This document shows positions 19,902-32,575 of a DNA stretch of 64,000 nt, piece after piece. The translations under genes were made by a program, and so were the position numbers. The stretch covers positions 33,596,001 to 33,660,000 of the forward strand of contig BSWB01000006.1 in assembly GCA_033239125.1 (NCBI GenBank), given 5' to 3'. The stretch's first letter is position 1. Each line of letters begins with the position of its first letter. The notes below the pieces were generated by a model, which saw nothing but the letters and a program-made list of their open reading frames with translations, did not search any database and had not been told where the DNA came from. This DNA comes from Fagopyrum homotropicum. Taxonomy: Eukaryota; Streptophyta; Magnoliopsida; Caryophyllales; Polygonaceae.

Positions 19902-21583
19902 TGTAAGATCCGAGGTTTTGCCTTCACAGCCCCCACGGTGAAGAGGGCCGCCCCCGCGGCCGAGATGATCCGCCCCTGCGGATGCCAACAGATCGTGCCC
20001 GATCTTTTCTTCCGTTCTTTTATCTTTCTTCCATAGATAGAATATCCGATATTCTATCTTATAGGCCGGTTTCCCTGTCTTTCTTCTAACCCTAGACGGC
20101 CTTTCCGTCTAGCGTTCCAGCCCTCCCTATATATTCTCTTCTTTTCCTCTTTTTCCCGTCTCTTGCTTACGTCTTCTTCAACCCTAGAGCGCTGCAGCCT
20201 TGTCCTTGTCCTTGTTGAACGTGTAAGTCTTCTTCTCTGAGTTCTTCTTCACGTTCTTGTGTTGCTGCACCTTGCCTTCTTCTTTTGTTTCGGTTTCTTC
20301 CTTCCGTTCTTTTCTTCTTATCCAAAGATTCAAGCGTGAGCCTTGTTTCTTGTGGAGCATGCCGTTGTTGATCCTTTGTTGTTCTCAGGCTCTCTAGAGT
20401 TGAGTCTTGACGTGTTAGAACCAAAAGTTCGAGCTTTGGTTGCCCTTGCTGTGTTTTCTGTCGAAGAGAATCCCGACAGCGCCTCTGTCAGTGCACCGCC
20501 CCTGCGGCAAGCCGTCCATGCGCCTTGCTCCAGCCGCCCCTACGGTTTCTCTGCAGTAGCTCCCGTCTTTGGTGAGCTGCTTCCTTCCTTCCCTCGTTCT
20601 TTTCCTTGTTCCTTGTTGGTTGTCCTGGTTCCCTGAGTTGCTGTAAGACTAAGGTTGAGCCCTTAGCTTGTGTAGAACTCTTAGAGATCGTTGAGCCTAG
20701 AAGTTGTAGAGTTCTAGCAGCCGTTCCGTTCCTGATCCGTGTTGCTTGTTCATACAAGCTTTCCTTGCTCCTTTCCTGAGGGAAACTGAGCTTTCTTGAG
20801 TGTTCTCTGAGTTGTTGTTTAGCCTTTTGTGTTACCTTCGTGTGAGGTAAGTCCCTTGGACTTACTTAGCTTCATTCCGCGTATTAGTTGGATTGTATTG
20901 GCTTGTTTGTGTTGTTATCATGTTTATAACGGATAATTGGAGATAGGATTCATCCTTTGATTACCTAAACTGGCCCAAGTGTATTATAACCGGGCGGTGA
21001 CCACTTGTCTAGTTCTACAGGAGACTAGAATGTGCTCTTGTAACCCAGGTCCATAGGTAACGGATAGTACTGATCTATTCCTATTGGTAGACGGAAGCGG
21101 AGGCGAGTTTCGGGAGATTCTCGTGTGACAAAAGAAGTTGAATTAGTAAAGGATAACCTTAATGAAAGATAATAACCGGTTGATGTGTGAGCATGCTATG
21201 TGTTTTCAAACCTTATGTGTGTTTGTGTCTTTACGCTCCTGCTTCTACCTAGAATGTTAGCTAACGGTTTATACCGTCGTTGTAGATGTTCCGCATGTTC
21301 AGGATGGTGCTAAGTGATCCGGATGGAGTGGTCAGCCGGGGTTCCCGTACATTATAGGACGGGATCGGGTTTTGTTTCTTTTGTTGTTTCCCTTTTGTTT
21401 GAACTCGGTTGTAGAGTTTTTATGTTTTCTTTTGTCTAAACCTTTGGTTTTATATTGAGTTTTGGTTTTCATTCGTCTGTGCCTTGTTGTAAGATCCGTT
21501 TGTTGTTGCCACTATGATGGTCGGGACCCATTGTGCGGTCCTAGCCCGTAGCGCTTTGAGTTCCTAGAACTTGGGGTGTTACA
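19902..21583 (+). repeat. E1 3' LTR
   Basis: 1682 bp, TGTAAGATCC to GGTGTTACA, the partner of 1301-3031. It is followed by the TSD GGGCT at 21584-21588. Confidence 0.93.
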
Positions 21584-21588
21584 GGGCT

Positions 21589-23411
21589 AGGATCTCACAA
21601 TGGATTCTGACCCTACCCAGACAACAAGTTCACTAGATCTTACAACAAGGCAGAGGTAGCTTAAATCAAATACATAAAGCTGTATAAGATACATCAAAAA
21701 TGTTTACAACAACAGAGCCGAGTACAAAACAACATCCATAAATATCAGATACAAAAGATCCCATATCCCACGCAACCCTAATGTACAAAAGTCCTCGGCT
21801 GGTCACCCCATCTAGCTCACTCTGCAATCTTCCTAACCTGCAGATCATCTACAACACGGTATACACCGTTAGCTACAGAAATGAATAAGCATGAGGTAAT
21901 AGCACAAACACACATCAACATCTCATACATGCAATGTCACACACATTCATTTATTATCTTTCATTTACGTTATTTCATTACTAATTCAACTTCTTTTGTA
22001 ACACGAGGAGCCTCAAGAACCTCGTCCCATCCAACGTAACACAGGATTTTTGCATGGGGGTGATCATCACTCCTCCCCTCCTGTGAGATCATCTTCAGGG
22101 CACCTCCTCCTACCAGCAGGCGGAGACCGGTGGTCACGACCCGTTATAATACACTTGGGCCATTTAATGTAATAAATGGTCATCCTAGTCCGTTTTGGGT
22201 TATAAATGTACAATCATATGAATATACACAACCATCACAGTCACACAAATCCACAACCGTATGCTAAGTAAGTCCTATGGACTTACCTGTAATACTCATA
22301 TCCAATACTACATCACAGCTTCCCCTTGGGGAAGAAATCAACGCCTGCAATAGCAAGGCACACAATATCAAACACTGTAATGGTTAGAAGACTCGTCTCC
22401 ATAACCACAACCATAACCTCAATCTAAGCCTCAAGAATATAACTTGCTCACAGATGCCTAAGACATAACCTCAACATAAACACAAGTGCCTAAGGCACAT
22501 CTCTATCATCCAACTCATCCTAACCAAGCTAGCCTAGCCAACATCTAAGCCAAAGCCAAAGGAAAGGAAGGAGGGAGACATATCAACAAGGTATGCCCTG
22601 AATGCACCAACAGAAGCAAAGGACTTAAGGCTGACCTAGTGAGGCACAGGGGCGGCTCACTCAAGGCGCAGAGGCGGTCCACAGCAGACACAGGGGCGGC
22701 CTAGTGCAGGCGCAGGGGTGGCTGTCTGTGCAGAGGCTTGGCCCCGACTTCTCTTCGATCCCTTTCTCGACTCTCTTCACTTCTCCTTCAAACCACAACA
22801 ACACACATACATATATACACATGTATGAACATCAGAAAAGCCAGGAAAGGATCCGCACAAGCTCAGCTTGTGATCCTAATCTAGGAAAGGAAGAAAGAAG
22901 CAAAGAAGAAGAAAGAAAGAAAGAAAGAAAGGAAAGAAGAAGAGTTGGCTTACCATAACCAGAAGCCTAAGCAGCCATAGAGAAACACATAAACATCATC
23001 CTACAGCATCTCAACACAACAATAGCAACTCTCAGCAACAAGCTCAAGATCATCAAGCTCAAAACCTCAAACAAACTCTCAAAGCCTTCTCACAAGATCA
23101 AAGGAAGATCAAGAAGAGAAGATGAAGAAGAAGGAGAACGTAAGGATGGAAAGGGAGCTGAAGAGGATGAAGAAACCCTCTCAGAGAAGCAAAAGGGAGG
23201 CTTATAAAGGAAGCCAGCCGCAAAGCACGGGTCAAAGAGTCAACGAAAGCGGCTGCACCCACACAGAGCCACAGGGGCGGTTCTGTGAGGCGCAGGGGCG
23301 CCTAGCCGCAGGGGCGGCCGTCCTGGTCCGCTGGGGTGGCTGACATGGTCCAACTAGGGCTCAACTAAGGCTCAACAAGGCTCCTAGGCTCCAAGGACTA
23401 AGGCCCTTACA
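21589..23411 (-). repeat. E0 LTR, right piece
   Basis: 1823 bp ending CCCTTACA, the complement of a TGTAAGGG LTR start. It holds a conserved hairpin at 22268-22286, an ACACTTGGGCC block (about 22150) shared with the E1 and E3 LTRs, and two clusters of CAGGGGCGGC-type repeats (22645-22723 and 23265-23341). The other LTR is out of view. Confidence 0.8.
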
Positions 23412-23550
23412 TCACACTCCCCTTAAAACAAGTTTCGTCCCAAAACTTGCAAGATCCAAAATCCTCTCGGACCCATAAGCCGAGGTATAACTCTCCCTCT
23501 CAAAGGTGTCATATCACAACCTATAACATTCTATATCCTCAAACACAGCA

Positions 23551-23825
23551 TGGAGGAATCATCACTCTAGCAACACTATCATCAAATCTCAACAAGGCCT
23601 AGAGGAAGATCATCTCTAGCCAAACACTAACCACATCACACTGGCGTGGAGGAAAGCCGTCTCTAACCAAAACGTATACATAACACAACTATGTGGAGGA
23701 ATACCATCTCCTAACACACTATGTCCATCAAAGGTAGCATGGAGGAAAGAACCATCTTCTACTAATCCTAACACACACACCACAACATGAAGGAAAGAAC
23801 CATCTCCAACTATACCTATCTCGCG
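23551..23825 (-). repeat. Six-unit degenerate minisatellite, period about 47 bp
   Basis: Units begin with a TGGAGGAA-like core at 23551, 23601, 23647, 23694, 23740 and 23788 (spacings 50, 46, 47, 46, 48), each followed by an AC-rich tail with CATCTCTAAC. It lies in the 3' untranslated region of E0 between the chromodomain end and the LTR. Its function is unknown. Confidence 0.75.
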
Positions 23826-23931
23826 CTAGCAAACAAGATCTAACAGATCATATGCACATGCATCACAACTAGCACGAAAACACATCATATCATATAGACA
23901 CATAACATCACATGCACTCACCAAAGTGGTA

Positions 23932-25277
23932 CTAAGATCTACTCGTAGATCCTACTCGAGCGTCTATCTCAGCGTAAAACTCTAGATAGTTCCTCTGGAT
24001 ACTATTATCGGTCTCCCGGGTAGCCTCATTAGGTCCTCGTCTAGACCAATATATCCTTATCATAGGAATGTCCTTTGAACGCAGGCGTCTCACACCTCGC
24101 TCTAGGACTGCGATAGGATGCTCTTCAAACGTGTGGTCTGGCTCAACCACCAGGTCATCATAACTCACAATGTGCCTCGGATCTGGTATGTACTCCGTCA
24201 ACTGAGACACGTGAAACACAGGGTGAACACCCTCCAACCTCGGAGGCAATGATAATCTGTAGGCTGCCCTCCCGACTCTATCCAGTATTTCAAAAGGACC
24301 GACATATCGGGGACTCAGCTTCCCCTTTATGCCAAAATGTCTGACGCCTCGTGTCGGACATACTCTCAACCAGACATGAGCTCCTACACTAAACTCTAGA
24401 GGTCGACGCCTCTTGTCTACATATGACTTCTGGCGACTCTGTGCAGCCAGCATCCTCTCTCTGATCAACGCTACTCGAGCCATATCACCCTGAATCTGCT
24501 CTGGCGCTATCCCACTGATACTGCTAGGCTCATCCCAACATAAAGGTGTACGGCACCTACGTCCATACAGTGCCTCATAGGGAGCCATCCCAATAGATGC
24601 ATGCTAGTTGTTATTGTATGAGAACTCAACGAGTGGGAGGCAATCAGACCATCCCTATCCCCAATCCAACACACAGGCTCGCCGCATGTCCTCTAAGGTC
24701 TGGATGGTCCTCTCTTAGTGACCATCTGTCTGGGGGTGAAACGCAGTCGTAAAGTGTAGACTCGTCCCCAAAGCAGTCTGAATCTGCTGCTAAAACCTCG
24801 AGGTAAACCGTCCATCTCAATCAGAGACGATCGTCCTCGGTATACCATGGAGTCTCACTATTTATCTAGTGTACTCCTCAGCCAATATGCTCACCGGCCA
24901 CGTCTCTCTGATGGGAATGAAACATGCCGTCTTCGTCAGTCTATCCACGATCACCCAAATAGCATCAAAGCTCCTACTGACCCTCAATCCGGTCACAAAA
25001 TCCATGGAGACGTCCTCCCACTTCCACTACGGTACTAGCAGTGGATGGAGCTCACCTCTAGGTCTGAAATGCTCTATCTTGACCTGCTGACAGGTCGCAC
25101 ACTAGGCCACAAATTTGGCTATGTCGGACTTCAGCCCTCCCCACCAATATGAGCGTCTCACATCATGGTACATTTTACTCGTACTTGGATGTACATAGTA
25201 AGGTGTACAGTGAGCCTTCTGTAAGATCCTCTATCTCAATTCTGCATCTACAGGTACACAAATACGATCATGACGCC
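23932..25277 (-). pseudogene. E0 integrase and chromodomain-like C-terminus, broken and cut by E3
   Basis: The frame 24588-23932 (218 codons) covers the integrase C-terminal domain with GPFEIL and a chromodomain-like tail. The tail has the Trp of ATWE changed to Arg. Upstream (24600-25277) are the integrase core and zinc region in decayed form: a TGA replaces Arg right after the second catalytic Asp near 24820, and further stops lie near 24605, 24655 and 24716. The zinc region is truncated at 25277, where the E3 LTR begins. It is similar to E1 but a separate copy. Confidence 0.87.
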
Positions 25278-28200
25278 TGTAACACCCCGTTAATTGGGCG
25301 CGTTTTGATATTTATTATTATTATTATTTATTTATTTTTACGTCGTAGATTAAATTCTACGAGTTTTTCAATTATTATCTGATCTCGTAAAATAAATTGC
25401 GAGAATGGCTTTTGTATTTCAAGTATATTTTGGGAGTTATTTATACATTCAGTCACATACATTTTTTTCTGTATTTTTATTTCCGAAAAAGTTCGGGAAA
25501 AAGTTTTGATATGAAATTCCCGTTCCGAATATTTTGATTGGGTTTATTTAATTCTGATGCCCTATTTCATTTTTTTTATTACTTTATCCTTTCCCTATTC
25601 CCTCTTTCTTTCTTACTTGTGGCCGACTCCTGGGTTACCTCTGCCAGCCTTCATGCCAGCAGGTGATTCAGGACACCTCTAGTTGAATCCCGCCTAAGGT
25701 AAGCCAATCAGGCGCGCTTCCGTCTGCGCCAGCCCTCTACTCCCCTAGCACCTGCAACTATCCCTTCTCGGCAACCTCACAACTCTCTCTCCCACTCTCA
25801 TTTTGGCCCTGCTTCACACCCATCAACTCTCCTTCCACAGCAGCCCTGCTCCAGACTCTCTTGCAAGTCACGCCTTGCCGCCTCTGCTGCCACAAAGGAT
25901 CTGAAGCTCTATCTCCCTTCTCTCAGCTTCATACTCCTTCCTACCTTCACGTGCAACAGCAAGCAAGCAACAAGACTCTCGCCGGATCTGTAATTCTTCT
26001 CTCTCTCTCTCTCAACCTGCTTACAACGAACTTCACCAACCAAGGAGATGCAGCTAAGGTCCGATCCCTGCAGCGCGGTCAAAACCTGTCGTCGGTACCC
26101 CCTCTACTCGACCCTCCTTTGGACCTTCTTGAAACGCAGTCAAACGCTCCACCGTAGCCTCGATTGAGACCACCAGGGGAACCCTTTTTACCCTTCTCTG
26201 CGACAGCCAATGAGCCCACCAAGGAACCCCGCTTCCTGCATCGATTCGCCGGAGTGCCCCACCGTCGGAAGTCGTCCTCGCCTTCAAGGACCGTCGCCAG
26301 AGAGCTTGTGCTGCCTCGCCCAGCCTGCCGGAGCCCAACATGTCCCAACGCCGCTTCCTGTGTGCTGAAGTTGAAGAAACCCTTTAGGGTTATTTACAAA
26401 CGGCCCCCCTAATTTTGGTATAATTGCAGAATCTACCCATGATTTATGTTTATTGCAGATTTGACCCACTCTTTTGGAATTTGTAGATTGTGCCCTACTG
26501 ATTTGAATTAATTACAAATTTGGCCCAAATTTTATTTTCAGAATATATCCCGAAGTTTATGGAACTTCATGAGTTGCCCAGAAAATATTTTTACAAGTTC
26601 TAACCTTGGATTTTATATACGAGTTCGATCTTATATTTATGTATATTACGTATTGTGTCCTTGTTGGTTTATTTATGGAACTTGGCCCAATATTTAATTA
26701 CGTATTATGACCCATATTTTTTTTTGGAATGGTACTATTTGTCCCGGAAAGCGTTTAACGAGTTTTATCCTTGTTTTAAAAGCGGGACTTTCCTTATATT
26801 TTATACCCTCGTTGGAGTAATTTCGAGATTATGACCCAAGGGTTTAATTGCGGGTTTTTAGCGTTTGCTTTTGAAAATGAGTTTACCTTAGAATAATATA
26901 TCTTATATATTACGATCAAATTTAGCGTATTAGCTAAATTTGTGTAGCTTTGATTTTAGGTCCGGAAGCGCCCCGATAAAGGTCTAACTAGTCTAAGTTC
27001 GTCTTCCGTCTTTTGACGTCATGTGAGTACCCTCTCCCCCGAGCTTATGATCTTACTCGATCTAGTTATCTTTAGTAGTAGTAGTAGTAGTAGCATGCTA
27101 GGATGGATCTAGCATAACATAGAGTAAATGTCAAGTAGTGGCCATGAACCTTAGGTGAGTTTCGAGGACTTGATATTGTTTGATGGATTGGTGTTGATTC
27201 TAAGCTTGAGGTGGTGTTGCGATCTAGTGAGGCTGTTATAAGAATTCGAGTATATGGTTTGATCTTGTGAGAATCATTAGGCTTGAGATTTGGGATTACA
27301 TGTTGTGAGAGCATTGAGACTAGGAACGTGGTATCTTATCGTGTGAGTTGTATGACCTTATAGAGGTCATCTGGGCTAGAAGTCTAAGGACTTCTAGCAT
27401 GAGAGATAGATAGATATTAATCGTGTGCCGTGTTTTGGCCAGGAGTTGAGTATCTTCCTGCGGGAAGTTGAGACATATTGTTGATCGGTTTAGGTTTGGG
27501 ATGAGGTAAGTCTCCGGACTTACTTAGCTCGTATTCCTTGTATTAGCATTGATGTGTGTTTGGTGGTGTGTGTTTATTCTTTATTGTTTATAACAACTAA
27601 ACCGGTAATAGGACCACCGACCTTATATTATTTTGGCCCAAGTGTATGATAACGGGCGGTGACATCATCTGCCTAGCTCTTGCGAGAGTCTAGGAGGTTC
27701 TTGGCGACTAGCCCGTGCTGGTTAGACGGTCGGAGGCATCCGCACCGTTCCATGCTGGTAAGTAGGGACCGAGGCGGGACCACGGTGGTCTCGTGTCACA
27801 AAACTAAGTTGAATTAGAACGGGATATGACTTAATAATAAAAAGATAATAAACCGGAATTGTGTGCTTTGAGAATGTTGTGTGTTTATGATAGATTTACT
27901 TGTGTTTGTGCCTTTCCCATTGATTCTAATGCTTCGAATATAAGCTAACGGTTTTATACCGACTGTTGTAGATTGCATTGCAGGTTAGGATTGCGGCCGA
28001 GAGATCCGGAAGGGTGGGCAGCCGGGGTTCCGTACATTTTAGGATTGGGTTTTGGGTGGAGTCGAGCTTGAGTATTGTTTTTATTGTATGTTGTATGACG
28101 TTTAGTCTTTGAGGTTGTATTTTCGGCTGAAGTTCTTTGTTGTATTCTTTCGGGTTTTTCTTGTCATTGCATAAAAATGTATTTCGGTTTTGGCCTTTAT

Positions 28201-28309
28201 TTGTGCCTTGTTGCAAGATCCGATGAAATTGTTGTCAAGCTAAGGGTCGGGACCCATTGTGAGGCCCCAACCCGTAGCATCCCGAGTCCCGCGGATTCGG
28301 GGTGTTACA
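25278..28309 (+). repeat. E3 5' LTR
   Basis: 3032 bp, TGTAACACCCCGTTAATTGG to GGGGTGTTACA. It contains the GTAAGTC/GACTTAC hairpin at 27506-27523, a (TAG)7 microsatellite at 27073-27093 and a GGCCCAAGTGTATGATAAC block shared with the E1 LTR. Small plus and minus ORFs inside (for example 26054-26412) are not supported as genes. Confidence 0.92.
27073..27093 (+). repeat. (TAG)7 microsatellite in the E3 LTR
   Basis: Seven TAG units here, against eight at 34370-34393 in the 3' LTR. This is a one-unit change since the LTRs were copied from one template. Confidence 0.9.
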
Positions 28310-28313
28310 AAAG

Positions 28314-28326
28314 TGGTATCAGAGCC
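28314..28326 (+). promoter_or_regulatory. E3 primer binding site, tRNA-iMet type
   Basis: TGGTATCAGAGCC starts 4 nt after the LTR. It complements the 3' end of plant initiator tRNA-Met, the usual primer of this lineage. It is intact. Confidence 0.92.
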
Positions 28327-31035
28327 CTAGGTTGACTACAATGGTACTCGCAATCTTCTAAAGGCCGAATAAAGAATAAACAGAACCCTACGGGTTCTGA
28401 GTTTTCGTTTTCAAAATCACATGCATGAGTCGGGGTAGAATGTACTGACCACCACTCCTTCCGCAGATCTCGGTAGCTTAGCTTATTAGATTTTGATATG
28501 TATAAATATGTATATATAGATATGGATATGAGGTTTAAAGTTATGCATGATAGAATTGATGTGTATTTTTTTTATTGTAGTTGCATGTTGGACTTGATAT
28601 ATATGTATTATTATATGTGGGCTATAGTGCGTTTTAGACCTTGCTTTGTTGTTATGGATTTCCGGATGAGATTTATTAGTAGTAATGTGAACATATGACT
28701 TACACATATAGTTATATATACATACACATATGGTATGCTAGTATTATATTAGTAGTAGTGGACCTTATAGTTAAGATGATAGGAAGCTATCGTCGCCGTT
28801 GGACAAACGCCTTTTGGGATTAGGATAGCATATATACGCTGATTAGTACGCTCAAGTATCGAGTTGAACATTTCGTGCTAACGAACACTATGGCGGTTAT
28901 TGGATTCCTCTAAAAGGATGTCGAAGAGGAGTAGAGATGACGTAAACGAAGGACAACCAAGTGAAAGAAAATTTGGGACGACTTAAGAGAAATCAAGATG
29001 GGAGCAATACAAGAAAAGGGAGCAACATTAAAGTGTAGAAGTGGTTCTAAAGAGGCCATAATCGAACAACGACGATACCAAGGGAAAGAATGAACTTAAG
29101 TTTTTCAAGAAGACGCGTGGACAACTACAGATGCGAATCGAGGAGGAGATGAGTACATTCTAGCAAAGATAAAAGTGGAGTTCCAATTAAGGCAAGTGTC
29201 TTATAGGCACTCCTAAGCGTGAAAGTTAATATGAGAAGTGTGGTCGGACCAATTACGAAAAATTAGAGCGACAGTAAGTTAAGCATACAAAGGGACCAGA
29301 AAGTGAAGTGTCGATCGTACAGAATTCTAAGCGGGTGACTTATTTAAGCTTACGAGAGTTATGAGAAGAATGACGTGGTGGGATTCACATAGTAGAATTT
29401 CCTTAGTGGAGTTGACCGGTTTCCGTTATAATGACAAGGCTAAGAAACACCAAGAAGGAGGAAGTGTGTATAAATGATGATCTCAAGGAGATGAAAGACG
29501 AAACGAGGAGCTTTGATCAAAAGACTTAGGATACCAACCAAGTTGAACGCGAGTGGATGCTAGTTAGGGCTATAATATTTGGGAGGGTGCACTTGAAAGA
29601 CATCAAGGAAGAATGGTTAAGTCTATGAAAGGGAGTTATATGAAATAACAAGGCAAAGAAGATATAGTTATCTTAGAGAAGTGGAAAGGAGTGTGGAACG
29701 TTAAAAGAGTTAAGGAAGGGTGTAAGGAGTGAAATGAGCAAGTGAAGTTTAAGACAGAGTACCCTGAGAGGGTAGCCTTCAAGAGTATGGTAACATGGAG
29801 GGTAAGAAGAATGGTAAGTCATTGACATTGAAGAAGGTTAATTATAAGTTAATTGGTGACCGCTAAGAACGCGCATGTGCGGGTTGGCTATTGATGAGCG
29901 TAGATGAGAAGAGTAGGCAAGACAATGGCATCAAGGATCGGTAAAGAGAGCTGTGATGATTCGGTGTAAGTAGTGAAGAAGTATGTCAACGTACAATCAT
30001 CTTAATCAAGTAATATTGCATGGGATCAAAGCGAGTGAATGTATCAGACCTCCCGGGGATGATTGTAATGATTTTGTGCGACTTTCTTAGGTCATGGCAG
30101 TGACATATGGGGAATGACACGGATCAGAACTTTTAAAGTTGATTAAGGTGAAGAAAACTAGAAGAAACAAGAGGAAAGTGAGGCTTCTATTGTTGATGTA
30201 CGTAAGGAGGAATGTATAAAGAGGATGTACAGTATGTTCGTTCTAACGAAATGGATGGTAGGTTTTTGCGAACAAAAGTTGAGTCAGATGTTTCAAACTC
30301 ACAAGGAAGAGTCATGGTGGCTATGGAGTGAAAGAGAGGACCTAGATTAGAGCAACACTGCAAGCTTGGAGGGTATAATGTTAGTGTTTGGAGAAGTAAT
30401 AAGTCGAATATTTCAATGAATTTTGATGGGGAATTTCTTCTAGCGTTTTCCACGGGGCATATTGGTACGGTTGTGAAGATTGTTCATGGAATACCAAGAG
30501 ATGCTTAAGGTGACCAACAAGAGTAAGAGAAAACCGAAGTTTTAAAGTTTGATGTCGACATGAGATGTATGAAAAGTATATGAAAGAGAGGTTATAACCT
30601 CTACGGTCGGATTGGCGTTTCATAAGGAAATGAAGTGGGTACTACACCTACTCGAAGGAATGGAGCAATTTTATATAAGATTCGAAGAACGTTTCCCACA
30701 TGTGGGCACGTTAATGAAAGTGAAGAAGATAAGATCGACTTAGGCTCCAAGAGTCAGAAGACTCGAGCGAGTCTCTCAAGTTCAAGAGATGAAGGATCTC
30801 GGAAAGAAGACGGTAAACATTGTAGCTAAAGATGGAACAATACACGTGCTTAAAGGACGTCACCTCAACAGATCGAGGTAGATCATTAGTATCATGACCA
30901 CTTGTAAAGTGATAAGACAAGATTGTATCGGTTATTACGATATGTGACGGGAAAAGAAAAGATGAAACCTGAGATATCACGGATTCCAATACGTCAGAAT
31001 GTGGAACTTTCCACTAAGGTCTAACTTGATTTAAT
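28327..31035 (+). other. E3 interior without recognizable coding
   Basis: About 2.7 kb where gag and protease would be. The first 100 nt resemble the E1 leader. After that I see no frame above about 90 codons, no zinc knuckle and no DSG protease motif. Purine-rich GAAG-type sequence predominates. Whether it is decayed gag or unrelated sequence cannot be decided by eye. Confidence 0.6.
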
Positions 31036-31490
31036 TCCGATGTCTAAGGCACCGTATGAAATAACACTTGTGCAGAGACATGAGTTGTGGAAGCGAGTGA
31101 AGGAGGAATTGCAAGAACTTAGTGATCAGATTTCATTAGAATTAGTGAAATGCTATGAAGAACTTCAAAAGATATCTTGAACTCTTGATTTGAAGTTCAT
31201 ATTGGAATATATCTTAAACTCTTGATTTGAAATTGTTATGGAGAACACCAGTTTGCGAAGAGAGAGACGATTATCTCCGTTTGTACATCGATGTCTATAA
31301 GTTGAGCAAGATGACAATGAAGAACAAGTATCCCTCACCACTGTTAGATGATCTACTCGACCAGTTGCAAGGGTCGGTAGTCTCTTCTAAGAATGACTTA
31401 AGGTCTGATTATCGTCAATGGAGGATTCGAGACTGGGATATCGCAAATACGACATTCCGGACGAATCATGACCACTACAAGTTATAGTGA
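31036..31490 (+). pseudogene. E3 reverse transcriptase remnant
   Basis: In frame pieces, a SKAPYE-type motif (about 31047), a block matching the RT fingers (about 31255-31340, KMTMKNKYPSPLLDDLLDQL) and a DLRS-Y-Q-RIRD block (to about 31480) can be recognized against E1 5300-5650. The catalytic aspartate box that should follow is not found; coding breaks off near 31490. A short SFLG-like trace occurs near 31610. The copy is heavily mutated. Confidence 0.7.
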
Positions 31491-32575
31491 TTCCATATGG
31501 GCTTACTAGTGCTTGAATAAGATATTTTGGTCTACTTTCAAAGAAGGGAGAAGTTGTATGAGAAGTTGCCTCATGACGGCAACCCCCAAAGGTTGTGAAA
31601 GAAGATACAAGTTTTCTTGGTCATGCCGGCCATTCACGGATTTGGAGAGAGATTCTCCAAAGTAACGCCGTCTAGGACTAACCTACTTTGGAAGACAAAG
31701 AAAACTTGAGCGGGACAAATATCATAAGAGTTGTTAAGAGTTAAGAGAAGAATCGTTAGGCAACTATTTCGACATTGCCTCGAGGTGTGATGGATTTGAA
31801 GTTTACAAATGATTCTCCAAGACAAGGTCTTGACTGGGTATTGAGGAGCGATGTAAAAGTAATAGCATACTAGTATGGTTAGTAGAAGTAAGGTACTTCC
31901 TTCATTACTTGGAACTTGAAACAAGAATTGAGGAAACATAACATCAAAGTTTGGTTTGATTAGAACCAAAGCCAACGGTATAAATTGGAGGTTCAAGCTT
32001 CTTGGTTAGAGACAAGCAAAGAAGAAACATAATGGAAATGCTGCTTTGAGAAAGACCCGAGAAAAAAGTTGAGTTTCCGATATATCGGACCCTTTTGAGA
32101 TCTTAACGCAAGTTGGGAAAGTGAATTACCGGTTGGTGTGGCCGCCGAAAGGGGATGGTGTTCACCGGTGTTTAATGTGTATCAACCAAGAGAGTACATA
32201 CATGAATCGAGACATATTGTTAATCATGATGATCTAGTGGCCGACAAGGAACCAAAGAGGCTAACTGGAAGATGAGGGATAATATCTTTGAGTGAGTGTT
32301 ACGCTGAGCTAGTAGCATCATAGAATTGACGGGTTAGACCTAGTTCTTACCTTGGTTGAGTTATGTGCATGTGTGATGTTATGTGTAGTTTGTGCCCCGT
32401 GCGGGAATGTGCTATGTGACGTGTTATGTCTTGTGGTGGTAGTTTGAGTAGATTGTGTGTATAGATTAGAAGGTTTAAACCTTCTTAGTTTGAGAGTTCA
32501 TAACTCGCCCTTAGGGACCGAGAAGTTCGACGCATAGCAAGTTTCGGGACGAAACTTGTTTTTAGGTTGATCTAA
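31491..32575 (+). pseudogene. E3 pol tail remnants and 3' untranslated region
   Basis: Between 31491 and 32030 nothing coherent is seen. Around 32085-32240 an integrase C-terminal trace (GPFEIL, then YRL and GDGVH) aligns with E1 7770-7880 across a frame change. From 32330 to 32575 is a GT-rich 3' region ending in a weak purine stretch before the LTR at 32576. Confidence 0.65.

Larger units (their letters stand above)
1301..21583 (+). mobile_element. E1: Tekay/Del-like Ty3/gypsy element, itself split by E2
   Basis: E1 is bounded by LTRs 1301-3031 and 19902-21583 and flanked by the TSD GGGCT. Without the nested E2 (8147-19758 plus one TSD copy) it is about 8.7 kb. Order on the plus strand: LTR, leader with a damaged PBS, gag, protease, RT, RNase H, integrase, chromodomain-like C-terminus, polypurine tract, LTR. 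Domain order and the integrase tail point to a chromovirus; the Tekay/Del label is inferred. It is dead: several stops, at least three frameshifts, a collapsed PBS and an Asp-to-Asn change in the integrase. It sits inside the LTR of E0. Confidence 0.93.
21584..25277 (-). mobile_element. E0: Tekay-like gypsy element, remaining right part
   Basis: Minus-strand element whose 3' LTR (1257-1300 plus 21589-23411) was split by E1. After the LTR come a polypurine tract (TTTTAAGGGGAG on minus, 23417-23428), a minisatellite-bearing 3' region and the pol C-terminal half, cut at 25278 by E3. Its gag, RT and 5' LTR are not in the window. The LTR shares the GTAAGTCC hairpin and several blocks with E1 and E3, so the three are related. 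Confidence 0.85.

Noticed and set aside
22855..23343. Charged ORFs near 22704-22958 and 23122-23343
   Set aside because: They lie in the antisense of the E0 LTR in low-complexity GAAG/AAAG sequence.
1..25277. Joining 1-1256 and 23932-25277 as one element
   Set aside because: Both contain the integrase core and zinc region, so they are two different copies.
25861..26469. Several 60-98 codon ORFs on both strands, repeated at 33104-33767
   Set aside because: They lie inside the two LTRs of E3, change frame between copies and show no domain; they reflect GC-rich LTR sequence.
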